A DNA stretch of 64,000 nt from Microbacterium sp. SCN 70-27 (GTDB lineage Bacteria; Actinomycetota; Actinomycetes; Actinomycetales; Microbacteriaceae). Each line of letters starts with the position of its first letter. The first letter of the stretch is position 1. The notes beneath the pieces are model-generated. The model saw nothing but the letters and a program-made list of their open reading frames with translations, ran no database searches and was not told the origin of the DNA. The stretch lies in NCBI GenBank assembly GCA_001724425.1, contig MEEK01000016.1:36968-100967 (forward strand), in the 5' to 3' direction. The translations under genes were made by a program, and so were the position numbers. Positions 24,055-32,171 of this stretch are shown one piece after another.

Positions 24055-26958
24055 TCACTGTCCGCTGAGCGAGAGCAGCTTCTGCACGGCCGCGGTCAGA
24101 CGCGCGTCGGCCTCGGCGAACTTCGTCAGGTCGCCGCTCTTCAGTGCCGTGTCGCGGTCGGTCATCGCCTGCTGGGCTTCCTTCAGCGCCGCCTGGAAGG
24201 CGACGTCGGAGCTGGAACCGCCCCCCGTGTCGCCCCCGCCGGGCTGACCGGACTCGCTCGGGCTCGGCGTCGGCGTGACATCGCCGTCGCCGGTGGATGC
24301 CCCCGAGTCCCCGCCGAAGAGGGCGTCCAGCGCCTCCTGCAGGGTGTCCTCGAAGGCGACCTTGTCACCGAACGCGACGAGCACCTTCCGCAGCGTCGGC
24401 AGCTTCGTCCCACTCGAGGCCTGGACGAACACGGGCTGCACGTACAGCAGACCACCGCCGACGGGGAGCGTCAGCAGATTGCCGTTGAGTACCTCGGACT
24501 GCCCCTGCTTGAGCAGGTTCAGCTGCTGCGAGATGGTCTCGTTGGAGTTGAACGTGTTCTGCACCTGGCCGGGCCCGGGGACGCTGACGTCGGCGCTGAT
24601 CTGCAGCATCCTCAGCTTCCCATAGTCGGCGGACTTCTGGCCGGCCACGGCCCCCGCGTCGGAGTCGACGGCGAGGTACCCCATCAGGACGTTCCGCGCC
24701 TCATCGCCCTCGGAGGCGGGGATGAACGACGTGAACATCGAGAACGTCGGCGACTCCTGGCCGGGCATCTTCATCGTCAGGTAGTACGGCGGCTGCAGGA
24801 TGTTGTTCTTCTGCACCGGGTCATCCGGCGTCCGCCACGCGTTGTCGCGGGCGTAGAAGGATGCCGCGTCATCGACGTGGTAGGTCCCGAGCATGGCGCG
24901 CTGCACCTTGAAGAGATCGGTCGGGTAGCGCACGTGGCTCATGAGGTCGGCGCTCATGTCCGAGACCGGCTTGAGCGTCGAGGGGTAGATCTTCTGCCAG
25001 GCCTGGAGCATCGGATCGGTCTCGTCCCACGCGTACAGCGTCACCTTGCCGGAGTAGGCGTCGACCGTCGCCTTCACCGAGTTTCGGATGTAGTTCACGT
25101 CGTCGAGAGCCACCCGCGGGTTGCTGTTCGTCGTGTCGCTGATCGCGTTGCGCAGGCTTACGAGCGACGAGTACGGGTAGTTGGAGCTCAGGGTGTAGCC
25201 GTCGACGATCCAGACGATCCGCCCGTCGACGATCGACGGGTACGGGTCGTTGTCGAGCTCCAGGTACGGTGCCACCTTCTGCACGCGCGTGATGGGGTCA
25301 CGGTCGTAGAGGATCTGCGACTTCTCGTTGATGGAGTCGGAGAAGAGGATGTCCGTCGACTGGAACTTCAGCGCGTAGATCATCCGGTTCAGGAGATTGC
25401 CGACCGCGGGGCCGCCGTCGCCCGTGAAGGTGTTCTTCGTCTGCGCGGCACCGTCGGTTCCGCGCGGGTAGTCGAGTTCGATCGGGTCGACGCCCTCGGG
25501 CGCGCCGACGATCGAGTAGGTCGGCGAGTTCTCACCGAAGTAGACCCGCGGTTCGTACTTCGTCTGGTCGGTGAGGGTGCCCGCCGTCGGGATGCCGCGC
25601 TCGAGGAACACGGGGTTCCCGTCGTTCGTGCGCTCGTTGCCCTTGGCCGCGACCAAGCCGTAGCCGTGCGTGTAGACGAGGGTCGTCGTGTACCACGATG
25701 CGGCGGCGCCGAGCTGAGCGAGGTTCAGGTCGCGTACAGACACGACGGTGTCCTGCGACTTCCCGTCGATCTGGTAGCGGTCGACGTCGAGCGGGTCGGA
25801 GAACTGGTAGTACGGACGGTACTGCTCGAGCTGACGGACCGTGGGCGGGATGATCGCGGGGTCCATGATGCGGATGGATGCCGTCGTGTCGGCATCCTCA
25901 CGCAGCTGACCCGGCTCGGCATCCGTCGCCGCCGTGAAGTCCTTCTTCTCGAGTCCGGCGATGCCGTACGCGGCCTTCGTCGCGTCGATGTTGCGCTGGT
26001 AGTAGGGGCTCTCGAGCGTCTCCTGGTTCGGTCGCACCTGGATGTTGTTGACGAGGTACGGGTACGCGACCGTCAGCACGAGGGACGACACGATGAGCAG
26101 CGCCGTTCCGATGAGCGGGAACCGCCACCGGCCGATCACCGCCGTCACGAAGAAGAGGACCGCGACGAACGCGGCGGCGATCGAGAGGATCGTGAGCCCC
26201 GGGATGATCGCGTGCACGTCGACGTAGCTCGCGCCCGTGATCCGGTCGCTCTGCGCGGTGAGCGTCTTGTACCGGTCGAGCCAGAGGCTCGCGCCCTGCA
26301 CGAGCAGGTAGAGCCCGGCGATGATCGCGAGCTGGATGCGCGCCGCCTTCGAGATGCGCAGCTCGCGCTGGCCCACGCGCACCGACCCGTACAGGTAGGA
26401 CACGAGCGCCGTGACCGCGAGGCAGACGAGCAGCACGGCGGACAGGAACCCGAGGAGCGCGCTCAGGAACGGCAGGGAGAAGAGGTAGAACCCGACGTCC
26501 ATGTTGAATTCCGGGTCGACCGTGCCGGTGTCGACGCCGTTCGCCCACAGCCACGCCGTCTCCCACTGCGCGGACGCGGCGAAGCCTGCGAAGAAGCCGA
26601 AGAACACGGGGATGCCCCACATCGCCAGACGCCGGAGCGGTTCGACGACCTCCTGGTAGTGATCCAGCTGCGAGGTGAGGCGCGCGTACACGGGCCGCAG
26701 GCGGTAGGCGAACTGGATCGCCGCGAAGACGGGGACCGCCATCGCCGCGAAGCCGATGAGGAACATCACGACGCGCGCCGTCCACTGCGTCAACAGAACG
26801 CTCGAGAATCCGAGCTGGTCGAACCACAGCCAATCGGCGAACAGGCTCGCGAAGACGAAGAAGCCCACCACGATGACCGCGATGACGGCGAGGGTGATGC
26901 CGATCGCGCGGCGGACGGGACTCGGCGTGGCCTGATTCGGCGCTGAGGTCGTGGTCAC
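24055..26958 (-). CDS. UPF0182 family large membrane protein
   Basis: 967-aa protein. Seven transmembrane helices occupy about residues 17-300 (for example ITLAVIAVIVVGFFVFASLFA near 20 and the paired helices around WGIPVFFGFFAGF), followed by a large soluble domain (about 310-860) rich in Tyr, Asn and Asp that is predicted outside the membrane, and an acidic Gly/Ser/Pro tail. This is the UPF0182/COG1615 family (Rv3193c in M. tuberculosis), function unknown. Start GTG 26958 lies 6 nt after TAGGAT. The neighbouring PDZ/Lon-like protease lies upstream on the same strand. Confidence 0.9.
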   Translation of the reverse strand: MTTTSAPNQATPSPVRRAIGITLAVIAVIVVGFFVFASLFADWLWFDQLGFSSVLLTQWTARVVMFLIGFAAMAVPVFAAIQFAYRLRPVYARLTSQLDHYQEVVEPLRRLAMWGIPVFFGFFAGFAASAQWETAWLWANGVDTGTVDPEFNMDVGFYLFSLPFLSALLGFLSAVLLVCLAVTALVSYLYGSVRVGQRELRISKAARIQLAIIAGLYLLVQGASLWLDRYKTLTAQSDRITGASYVDVHAIIPGLTILSIAAAFVAVLFFVTAVIGRWRFPLIGTALLIVSSLVLTVAYPYLVNNIQVRPNQETLESPYYQRNIDATKAAYGIAGLEKKDFTAATDAEPGQLREDADTTASIRIMDPAIIPPTVRQLEQYRPYYQFSDPLDVDRYQIDGKSQDTVVSVRDLNLAQLGAAASWYTTTLVYTHGYGLVAAKGNERTNDGNPVFLERGIPTAGTLTDQTKYEPRVYFGENSPTYSIVGAPEGVDPIELDYPRGTDGAAQTKNTFTGDGGPAVGNLLNRMIYALKFQSTDILFSDSINEKSQILYDRDPITRVQKVAPYLELDNDPYPSIVDGRIVWIVDGYTLSSNYPYSSLVSLRNAISDTTNSNPRVALDDVNYIRNSVKATVDAYSGKVTLYAWDETDPMLQAWQKIYPSTLKPVSDMSADLMSHVRYPTDLFKVQRAMLGTYHVDDAASFYARDNAWRTPDDPVQKNNILQPPYYLTMKMPGQESPTFSMFTSFIPASEGDEARNVLMGYLAVDSDAGAVAGQKSADYGKLRMLQISADVSVPGPGQVQNTFNSNETISQQLNLLKQGQSEVLNGNLLTLPVGGGLLYVQPVFVQASSGTKLPTLRKVLVAFGDKVAFEDTLQEALDALFGGDSGASTGDGDVTPTPSPSESGQPGGGDTGGGSSSDVAFQAALKEAQQAMTDRDTALKSGDLTKFAEADARLTAAVQKLLSLSGQ

Positions 26959-26964
26959 CCCTCC

Positions 26965-26970
26965 ATCCTA
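26965..26970 (-). promoter_or_regulatory. -10 element of the UPF0182 gene
   Basis: TAGGAT on the minus strand, 6 nt from the GTG. The spacer GGAGGG mimics a ribosome site but would abut the start. Confidence 0.5.
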
Positions 26971-27003
26971 GGCGGGGCACTCCGAGTGGATGCTGGGCGA
27001 AGG

Positions 27004-28128
27004 CTATGGCGCCGTGCAGGTGGGAAGCGCGTCGAGGTCGCCACCCGTGCGGATCGTGTCGAGGACCGTGATCGCCTGATCGAGCGTCGAGACGGAGAAG
27101 ACGCGGAGCCCCGCGGGGACGTGACCGACGACCTCGTCGCAGTTCGACGCGGGCGCGAGGAACCAATGCGCTCCCGCACCGACGGCACCGAACATCTTCT
27201 GCCGGATGCCGCCGATCGGCCCGACCTCGCCCGCGGCATCGATCGTGCCGGTGCCGGCGACCTGTTCGCCCCCGTTGAGCTCGCCCGGGCTCAGCGTGTC
27301 GACGATGCCGAGCGCGAACATCATGCCCGCCGACGGGCCGCCGACGTTGTCGAGCTGGATCGTCACATCGATCGGGAAGTCGTAGTCGTGCAGGGTCGTG
27401 ACTCCGATGAGCCACGTGGTCTTGCCGTCCGTCGTCGCCGACTTCGGGGTGACGGTGTCGGTGAGGGTCTTGCCGTCCCGCTCGATCTCGAGCTCGACCG
27501 GCGCCCCGGCGCCCTGGTTGATGACGGCTCGCAGCTGGTCGGTCTCGGTGATCGGCGTCCCGTTCGCCGCACGGATGATGTCGTCCTTCTGCAGGATGCC
27601 CTGCGCCGCGGAGTCATCGGTCAGCCCGTACACCCGCACCATCGCTTTGACGTCGTAGCCGAGGTGGATGAGCGCCGCGGCGGTCGCCTCCTTCTGGGAG
27701 TCGACCATCATGACGGCGCTCTCCTGGTTTCGCTCCTCGGTGCTCTGCCCCTTCGGGAAGACGTCGTCGATCGGAAGGACGGCCTTCGCCGGGTCGAACC
27801 AGGCGAGGGCGAGCTCGAACCAGGAGGACGTGCGCTCGCGCGAACCCGCCACCTGCACCGTCAGCAGGTCGAGCGCACCCTTCGTCGGGTACGTCTGAGC
27901 CCCGTCGACCGAGATGAGCGGGACCTCTTCACCCGCGGAGGTCTTCACCGTCCCCAGGGTGTTGAAGACGGGCCCGGGCTGCTGGATGACGAAGGTCGTC
28001 GGCAGCACGGTGAGGGCGAGGAGCGAGAACAGTGCGACGGTGAGGGACCAGATCCCCACCGTCATCGCCCGGGGCATCCGCCGTCGCGGCGCGGGGACGA
28101 CCGTCATCCCTTCGTCGAACAGTGCCAC
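27004..28128 (-). CDS. PDZ-containing Lon-like (S16) membrane protease
   Basis: 374-aa protein anchored by an N-terminal helix (about 20-42), with an extracytoplasmic PDZ domain (about 155-220; GILQKDDIIRAANG) and a Lon-type proteolytic domain (about 235-350). The Ser-Lys dyad is visible: Ser266 in GGPSAGMM and Lys311 in GGIRQKMFG, 45 residues apart as in Lon. No AAA+ domain is present. It is the Rv3194c counterpart. GTG 28128 is preferred because AAAGGG lies 6 nt upstream; an ATG at 28179 would add 17 residues with no ribosome site. Substrates are unknown. Confidence 0.88.
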   Translation of the reverse strand: MALFDEGMTVVPAPRRRMPRAMTVGIWSLTVALFSLLALTVLPTTFVIQQPGPVFNTLGTVKTSAGEEVPLISVDGAQTYPTKGALDLLTVQVAGSRERTSSWFELALAWFDPAKAVLPIDDVFPKGQSTEERNQESAVMMVDSQKEATAAALIHLGYDVKAMVRVYGLTDDSAAQGILQKDDIIRAANGTPITETDQLRAVINQGAGAPVELEIERDGKTLTDTVTPKSATTDGKTTWLIGVTTLHDYDFPIDVTIQLDNVGGPSAGMMFALGIVDTLSPGELNGGEQVAGTGTIDAAGEVGPIGGIRQKMFGAVGAGAHWFLAPASNCDEVVGHVPAGLRVFSVSTLDQAITVLDTIRTGGDLDALPTCTAP

Positions 28129-28218
28129 GACAGCCCTTTCCGGCCGGTCGTTCGCGATCGGCGTACAGTCGACCCTCATCTTGCGGCGCCGGGCGCGCCG
28201 CGGCGGAAGCCGTGCGAC

Positions 28219-28225
28219 TAGCGTA
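28219..28225. promoter_or_regulatory. Overlapping back-to-back -10 elements (TAGCGTA)
   Basis: The plus strand reads TAGCGT (28219-28224) toward the DUF2342 gene and the minus strand reads TACGCT (28225-28220) toward the PDZ protease gene. One 7-bp segment can therefore serve both directions, with leaders of about 32 and 85 nt that each carry AAAGG sites. Confidence 0.5.
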
Positions 28226-28262
28226 GAGCGCGACGACCTGAGCCTGCTGAAAGGCGCCTGAC

Positions 28263-29693
28263 ATGGCTGACGACGACTCCCCCGACGGCTTCGATCCCGA
28301 CGACCTGCGTGACATGCTGCGAAACCTCCTCGGGGGCGACGGCTCCCTCGATCCCGTACAGCTGGAGGGCCTGTCCCGCATGGGCCTCGACCCCGCGATG
28401 CTGCAGCAGATGATGGCCCAGATGCAGGCCGCCTTCACGAATGCCGGGGCGGCCGGCGACTCCGGCGAGATCGACTGGAGCACCGCGAAGACGCAGGCCC
28501 TGCACCTCGCGAACCAGGACGGCCTCGGCATCTCGACGGGCGAGCGCACCGAGTTCGACCAGGCGTTCGCCCTCGCGACGCTGTGGCTCAGCGAGGCGAC
28601 GACGATCTCCGACCTCGCCCAGCCCGCTGTCGCGATGACCCGCGGGCAGTGGGTCGAGCAGACGCTCCCGATCTGGCAGGAGCTCGCAGAGCCCGTCGCC
28701 GACTCGATCGCGGGGGCGATGACCTCGGCGATCGACGAGCAGCTTCCCGACGAGATGCGGCAGATGGTCGCCGGCGCCGGCGCGTTCATGCGCCGCATCG
28801 GCGGGTCGCTGTTCGCCGCGCAGGTGGGCGGCGTCATCGGTCGCCTCTCGCGCGAGGTCGTCTCGGGCGGCGACGTCGGCATCCCCGTGATGCCCGACGG
28901 GGTCGCGGCGATCCTTCCGCAGAACTTCGCCGACTTCGGCCGCGACCTCGGCGTCACCGACGACCAGCTCGCGCTGTATCTCGCGACGCGCGAGCTCGCG
29001 CACGCGCGCCTGTTCCGCCACGCGAAGTGGCTGCGCCTGCACGTCATCACGCAGGTGACGGAGTTCGCCCGCGGCATCCACATCGACACGTCGCGCCTCG
29101 AGGATCTCGCCGGGCGCTTCGATCCCTCCAACCCCGAAGAGCTGCAGTCGCTCCTCGCCTCGGGCGAGCTGATCCCGCCGCGGACGGAGGCGCAGGCTGC
29201 TGCCCTCTCCCGCCTCGAGAACCTGCTTGCGACGATCGAGGGCTGGGTCGACGTCGTGACGGCGGATGCCACGGCGCGCCTTCCCGAGGCGGCACGGATC
29301 GCGGAGGCGGTCCGTCGCCGCCGCGCGGTCGGAGGCCCCGCCGAGCAGGCGATGGCCTCGCTCGTCGGCCTCGAGCTGCGCCCGCGGCGCCTGCGCGAGG
29401 CGGCGGCGATGTGGCGCGCCGTCACCGACGCGGTCGGCACCGCGGAGCGCGACAGCCTGTGGGACTACCCGGACCTCATGCCCACGTCCGAAGACATCGA
29501 TGCGCCGGAGTCGCTCATCGCCCGCCTCACCGCTCGTGCCGCGGGCGAGGCGCCGCCGCGCGACGCGTTCGACGACGCCCTCGACGAGCTGCTCGCGCAG
29601 GCCGCGGCCGAAGAGAGCGGCGAAACGCCTCGCGACGGCCAGGACGGGCAGGACGGACGGGACGATGCTCCGGAGGACCCCCGCCCCGTCTGA
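28263..29693 (+). CDS. DUF2342 zinc-dependent metalloprotease-like protein
   Basis: 476-aa zincin-fold protein of the family once labelled F420-biosynthesis-associated. The N-terminus (1-70) is acidic and Leu/Met-rich, then a helical domain with GGVIGRLSREVV, and the metal motif TRELAHARLFRH with Glu244 and His247, the family's REAAHARLF variant of HExxH. The C-terminus beyond about 440 is acidic and disordered. It is the Rv3195 counterpart. Activity is unproven for the family. ATG 28263 has AAAGG 10 nt upstream. Divergent from the PDZ protease. Confidence 0.82.
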   Translation: MADDDSPDGFDPDDLRDMLRNLLGGDGSLDPVQLEGLSRMGLDPAMLQQMMAQMQAAFTNAGAAGDSGEIDWSTAKTQALHLANQDGLGISTGERTEFDQAFALATLWLSEATTISDLAQPAVAMTRGQWVEQTLPIWQELAEPVADSIAGAMTSAIDEQLPDEMRQMVAGAGAFMRRIGGSLFAAQVGGVIGRLSREVVSGGDVGIPVMPDGVAAILPQNFADFGRDLGVTDDQLALYLATRELAHARLFRHAKWLRLHVITQVTEFARGIHIDTSRLEDLAGRFDPSNPEELQSLLASGELIPPRTEAQAAALSRLENLLATIEGWVDVVTADATARLPEAARIAEAVRRRRAVGGPAEQAMASLVGLELRPRRLREAAAMWRAVTDAVGTAERDSLWDYPDLMPTSEDIDAPESLIARLTARAAGEAPPRDAFDDALDELLAQAAAEESGETPRDGQDGQDGRDDAPEDPRPV

Positions 29694-29743
29694 CCTGTGG
29701 ACAACGAGCGCGACCGCGGCAGGCGCCCGGGCATGATCGGCGC

Positions 29744-30613
29744 ATGCTGCGACTCGCCCCGTCCTCACGACCGCTCTGGCGCACCGACACGTCGCTCCAG
29801 CTCGGCGCCGACACGGACGTGCGCCTCGACGCCGTCACGCCCTGGCAGGAGCGCGTGCTCGACGCGCTCCTCGACCCCGAGGGCGTGGGAGAGGACAGGC
29901 TCGTGCCGCTCGCCCGCGCGTTCGGTGCGTCGCAGATCGAGGCCGAGCGCTTCGTCGCCGCGATCGGCACCGCACTGCTGCCCGCCGAGACACCGGCGCT
30001 GCCCGTCCGCGCCGAGCTCCCCGGAGATCTGGGCTTCGCGGCGGCGGAGGCGCTCGCGCACGGGTGGCGGGCGGCGGGGATCGATGCCGCCGACGTGAGG
30101 CGCTGGGTCGATGACGGGGCCGACACGGCGACGCCCGTCATCCTGGTGGCCGACGGGCTCGTCGACCCGCGCCGTGCCGCCGCCCTCATGGCGCGTGACA
30201 CTCCGCACCTGCCGATCGAACTGAACGGCGACCAGGTCACGGCCGGGCCCGTCGTCGTCCCCGGCCGAACCGCCTGCCTCTCCTGCCGCCACGCGGAGCG
30301 GACCGAAGCCGACCCGCAGTGGCCGCTCGTCGCGGCGCAGCTCGTCGGACGGCGGGCGCCCTACACCGACGCGGCACTCGTACTGGAGGCCGCCGTGCTG
30401 TCGGCGCGGCTTCTGCGAGCGGCGATGGCCGAACCGGCATCCGCCGCCGTGTCGGTGACCCTCACCTCGGGCGAGGTGCGGAGGGTGTGGCGCGTGCAGC
30501 GGATGCACGCAGCGTGCCTGTGCCGATCTCCTCGAGGAACCGCGAGCGCTGACGCGGGCGCGCCCCCGAACGCTCCGACCACGACAGCGACAGGGTACGC
30601 GCGGCCCGCGTGA
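29744..30613 (+). CDS. Orphan ocin_ThiF-like / cyclodehydratase-partner-like protein
   Basis: 289-aa protein resembling the ThiF-like proteins that accompany thiazole/oxazole-modified peptide pathways. PVVVPGRTACLSCRHAER near 167-185 supplies a CxxC pair (Cys178, Cys181), and a second pair Cys258/Cys260 (ACLC) completes a zinc-site pattern. No precursor peptide, YcaO or dehydrogenase gene is present in the window. It is the position of Rv3196 in M. tuberculosis, always next to the DUF2342 gene. The last 151 bp (30462-30613) overlap the 3' end of uvrD2 on the other strand, including the second cysteine pair. CATGAT lies 6 nt before the ATG, a weak -10. Confidence 0.65.
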   Translation: MLRLAPSSRPLWRTDTSLQLGADTDVRLDAVTPWQERVLDALLDPEGVGEDRLVPLARAFGASQIEAERFVAAIGTALLPAETPALPVRAELPGDLGFAAAEALAHGWRAAGIDAADVRRWVDDGADTATPVILVADGLVDPRRAAALMARDTPHLPIELNGDQVTAGPVVVPGRTACLSCRHAERTEADPQWPLVAAQLVGRRAPYTDAALVLEAAVLSARLLRAAMAEPASAAVSVTLTSGEVRRVWRVQRMHAACLCRSPRGTASADAGAPPNAPTTTATGYARPA

Positions 30614-32171
30614 TCCCGACGTACGCGAGACGCCGCTCCTCGGCGATCTGCTCGAGGCTCGTCGCGTAGGAGATCGGCAGAAGCCCCTCCGAGAGTCCGA
30701 CGAGGTGCACGTGCGGCCATTCCAGGCCCTTCGCCGCGTGCAGGGTCGCGAGCGTGACGGTGCGCATCGCGGGCTCGTGCTGGTCGCGTCCGCGGGCGAT
30801 GAGCCCGTCGGTGAAGGCGCGCAGAGTCGTGCCGCCCGGCGCCTCCTCCGCGAGCCGCAGCACGGCGGCGCGAGCCTCCCACGCGTCGCGCAGCGCACCT
30901 CCCGCAGGCGGCGGGTCGTCGGTGAGTCCGAGAGAACGCAGCACGTCGCGGACGGCGGCGACGAACGTCGTCTCCACGGGCGCGACGGATGCCCCGCGCA
31001 GCGCCATGACGGCCTGCCGCACCTCCGGCATGTCGAAGAAGCGCGTTCCGCCGAGCACCGATGCGGGGATGCCGCGTGCCGCGAGCGCCGACAGCAGCGG
31101 CGCCGACTGGGCGTTGGCACGGTAGAGGATCGCGATCTCGTCGGGACGCGTCCCGGCCGCGACCTGATCTGCGACCGCCGCGGCGACGCCCGCCGCCTCC
31201 GCCGCGTCATCGGCGTACGCGCTGACGGTCGGCGCCGGACCCGCGGGGCGCTCGGACGACAGGACGAGCGCACCGGGCCTCCCGCGCATGAGGGCGTTCG
31301 CGACCTCGAGGATCGCCGGGTCGGAGCGGTAGTTGTGCTCCAGTCGCACGACATGCGCATCGGGGTACGCCCCCGCGAACTCGAGCAGGTAGCGCGGGTC
31401 GGCGCCCGCGAACGAGTAGATCGTCTGGCTCGCATCGCCGACGACGCAGAGGTCTCGCCGCTCCCCCAGCCACAGTTCGAGGAGCCGCTGCTGGACGGGC
31501 GAGACGTCCTGATACTCGTCGACCGTGAGGTGGCGGTACTGCTCGTGCACCGCGGCGGCGACCCGCGGCTCCGACTCGAGCATTCCCGCGCAGGCGAGGA
31601 GCACGTCCTCGAAGTCGAGCTGGCGCCGCTCGTCCTTCACCTTCTCGTAGGCCCGCATGATGTCGGCGACCGCGCCGGCGTCGAGCCCGCCGAGGCCCGT
31701 GGGGTGCGCCGCGGCATCCTGCTCGATCGTGCGCATCGCGACTTTCCGCCACTCGATGCGACTCGCGACATCGCGGAGGGTTGCCGCGTCGAGGTGCAGG
31801 CGCAGCGAATCGGCCGCCTGACCCAGGACGCGCACCTTCTTGTCGACGATGGAAGGCGCCGAGTCACCCGCGAGCTGCGGCCAGAAGAAGTTCAGCTGGG
31901 CGAGCGCCGTCGCGTGGAAGGTCCGCGCAGCGACCCCTTCCACGCCGAGGGCACGCAGACGTCCGCGCATCTCGCCCGCCGCCTTCGCGGTGAACGTGAC
32001 CGCCATGACGCGCGCGGGCGAGTACGCGCCGGTGTCGACGCCGTGCGCGATCCGGTGCGTGATGACGCGCGTCTTGCCCGTACCGGCACCCGCGAGCACG
32101 CACACGGGGCCGCGGAGGAGGGATGCCGCGGCCCGTTGCTGCTCGTCGAGGCCGGCGAGCGGGTCGCTCAC
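30462..32171 (-). CDS. uvrD2: UvrD/PcrA-type DNA helicase UvrD2, core only
   Basis: 569-aa SF1A helicase: Walker A AGAGTGKTRV (Lys33), DEYQDVSP (motif II), GDASQTIYSFAGADP (motif III), LEHNYRS (IV), TLHAAKGLEW (V) and YVGITRAAR (VI) are all present. Mycobacterial UvrD2 has a C-terminal tetracysteine segment and HRDC domain; both are missing here, the protein ending about 45 residues after motif VI. Start is GTG 32171, overlapping the nudC stop by 4 bp. Its 3' end overlaps the convergent ThiF-like gene by 152 bp. Confidence 0.9.
   Translation of the reverse strand: MSDPLAGLDEQQRAAASLLRGPVCVLAGAGTGKTRVITHRIAHGVDTGAYSPARVMAVTFTAKAAGEMRGRLRALGVEGVAARTFHATALAQLNFFWPQLAGDSAPSIVDKKVRVLGQAADSLRLHLDAATLRDVASRIEWRKVAMRTIEQDAAAHPTGLGGLDAGAVADIMRAYEKVKDERRQLDFEDVLLACAGMLESEPRVAAAVHEQYRHLTVDEYQDVSPVQQRLLELWLGERRDLCVVGDASQTIYSFAGADPRYLLEFAGAYPDAHVVRLEHNYRSDPAILEVANALMRGRPGALVLSSERPAGPAPTVSAYADDAAEAAGVAAAVADQVAAGTRPDEIAILYRANAQSAPLLSALAARGIPASVLGGTRFFDMPEVRQAVMALRGASVAPVETTFVAAVRDVLRSLGLTDDPPPAGGALRDAWEARAAVLRLAEEAPGGTTLRAFTDGLIARGRDQHEPAMRTVTLATLHAAKGLEWPHVHLVGLSEGLLPISYATSLEQIAEERRLAYVGITRAARTLSLSWSERSGARPRQRSRFLEEIGTGTLRASAARATPSAPRPR

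Noticed and set aside
24055-26958. GGAGGG directly before the UPF0182 start as a ribosome site
   Set aside because: It abuts the GTG with no spacing; the TAGGAT six bases upstream explains the start better.
28129-28179. ATG 28179 as start of the PDZ protease
   Set aside because: Adds 17 residues unlike the family and has no ribosome site, while GTG 28128 has AAAGGG at good spacing; kept only as an alternative.
29744-30613. A thiazole/oxazole-modified peptide (TOMM) biosynthetic cluster
   Set aside because: Only one ThiF-like protein is present; no precursor peptide, YcaO or dehydrogenase nearby.
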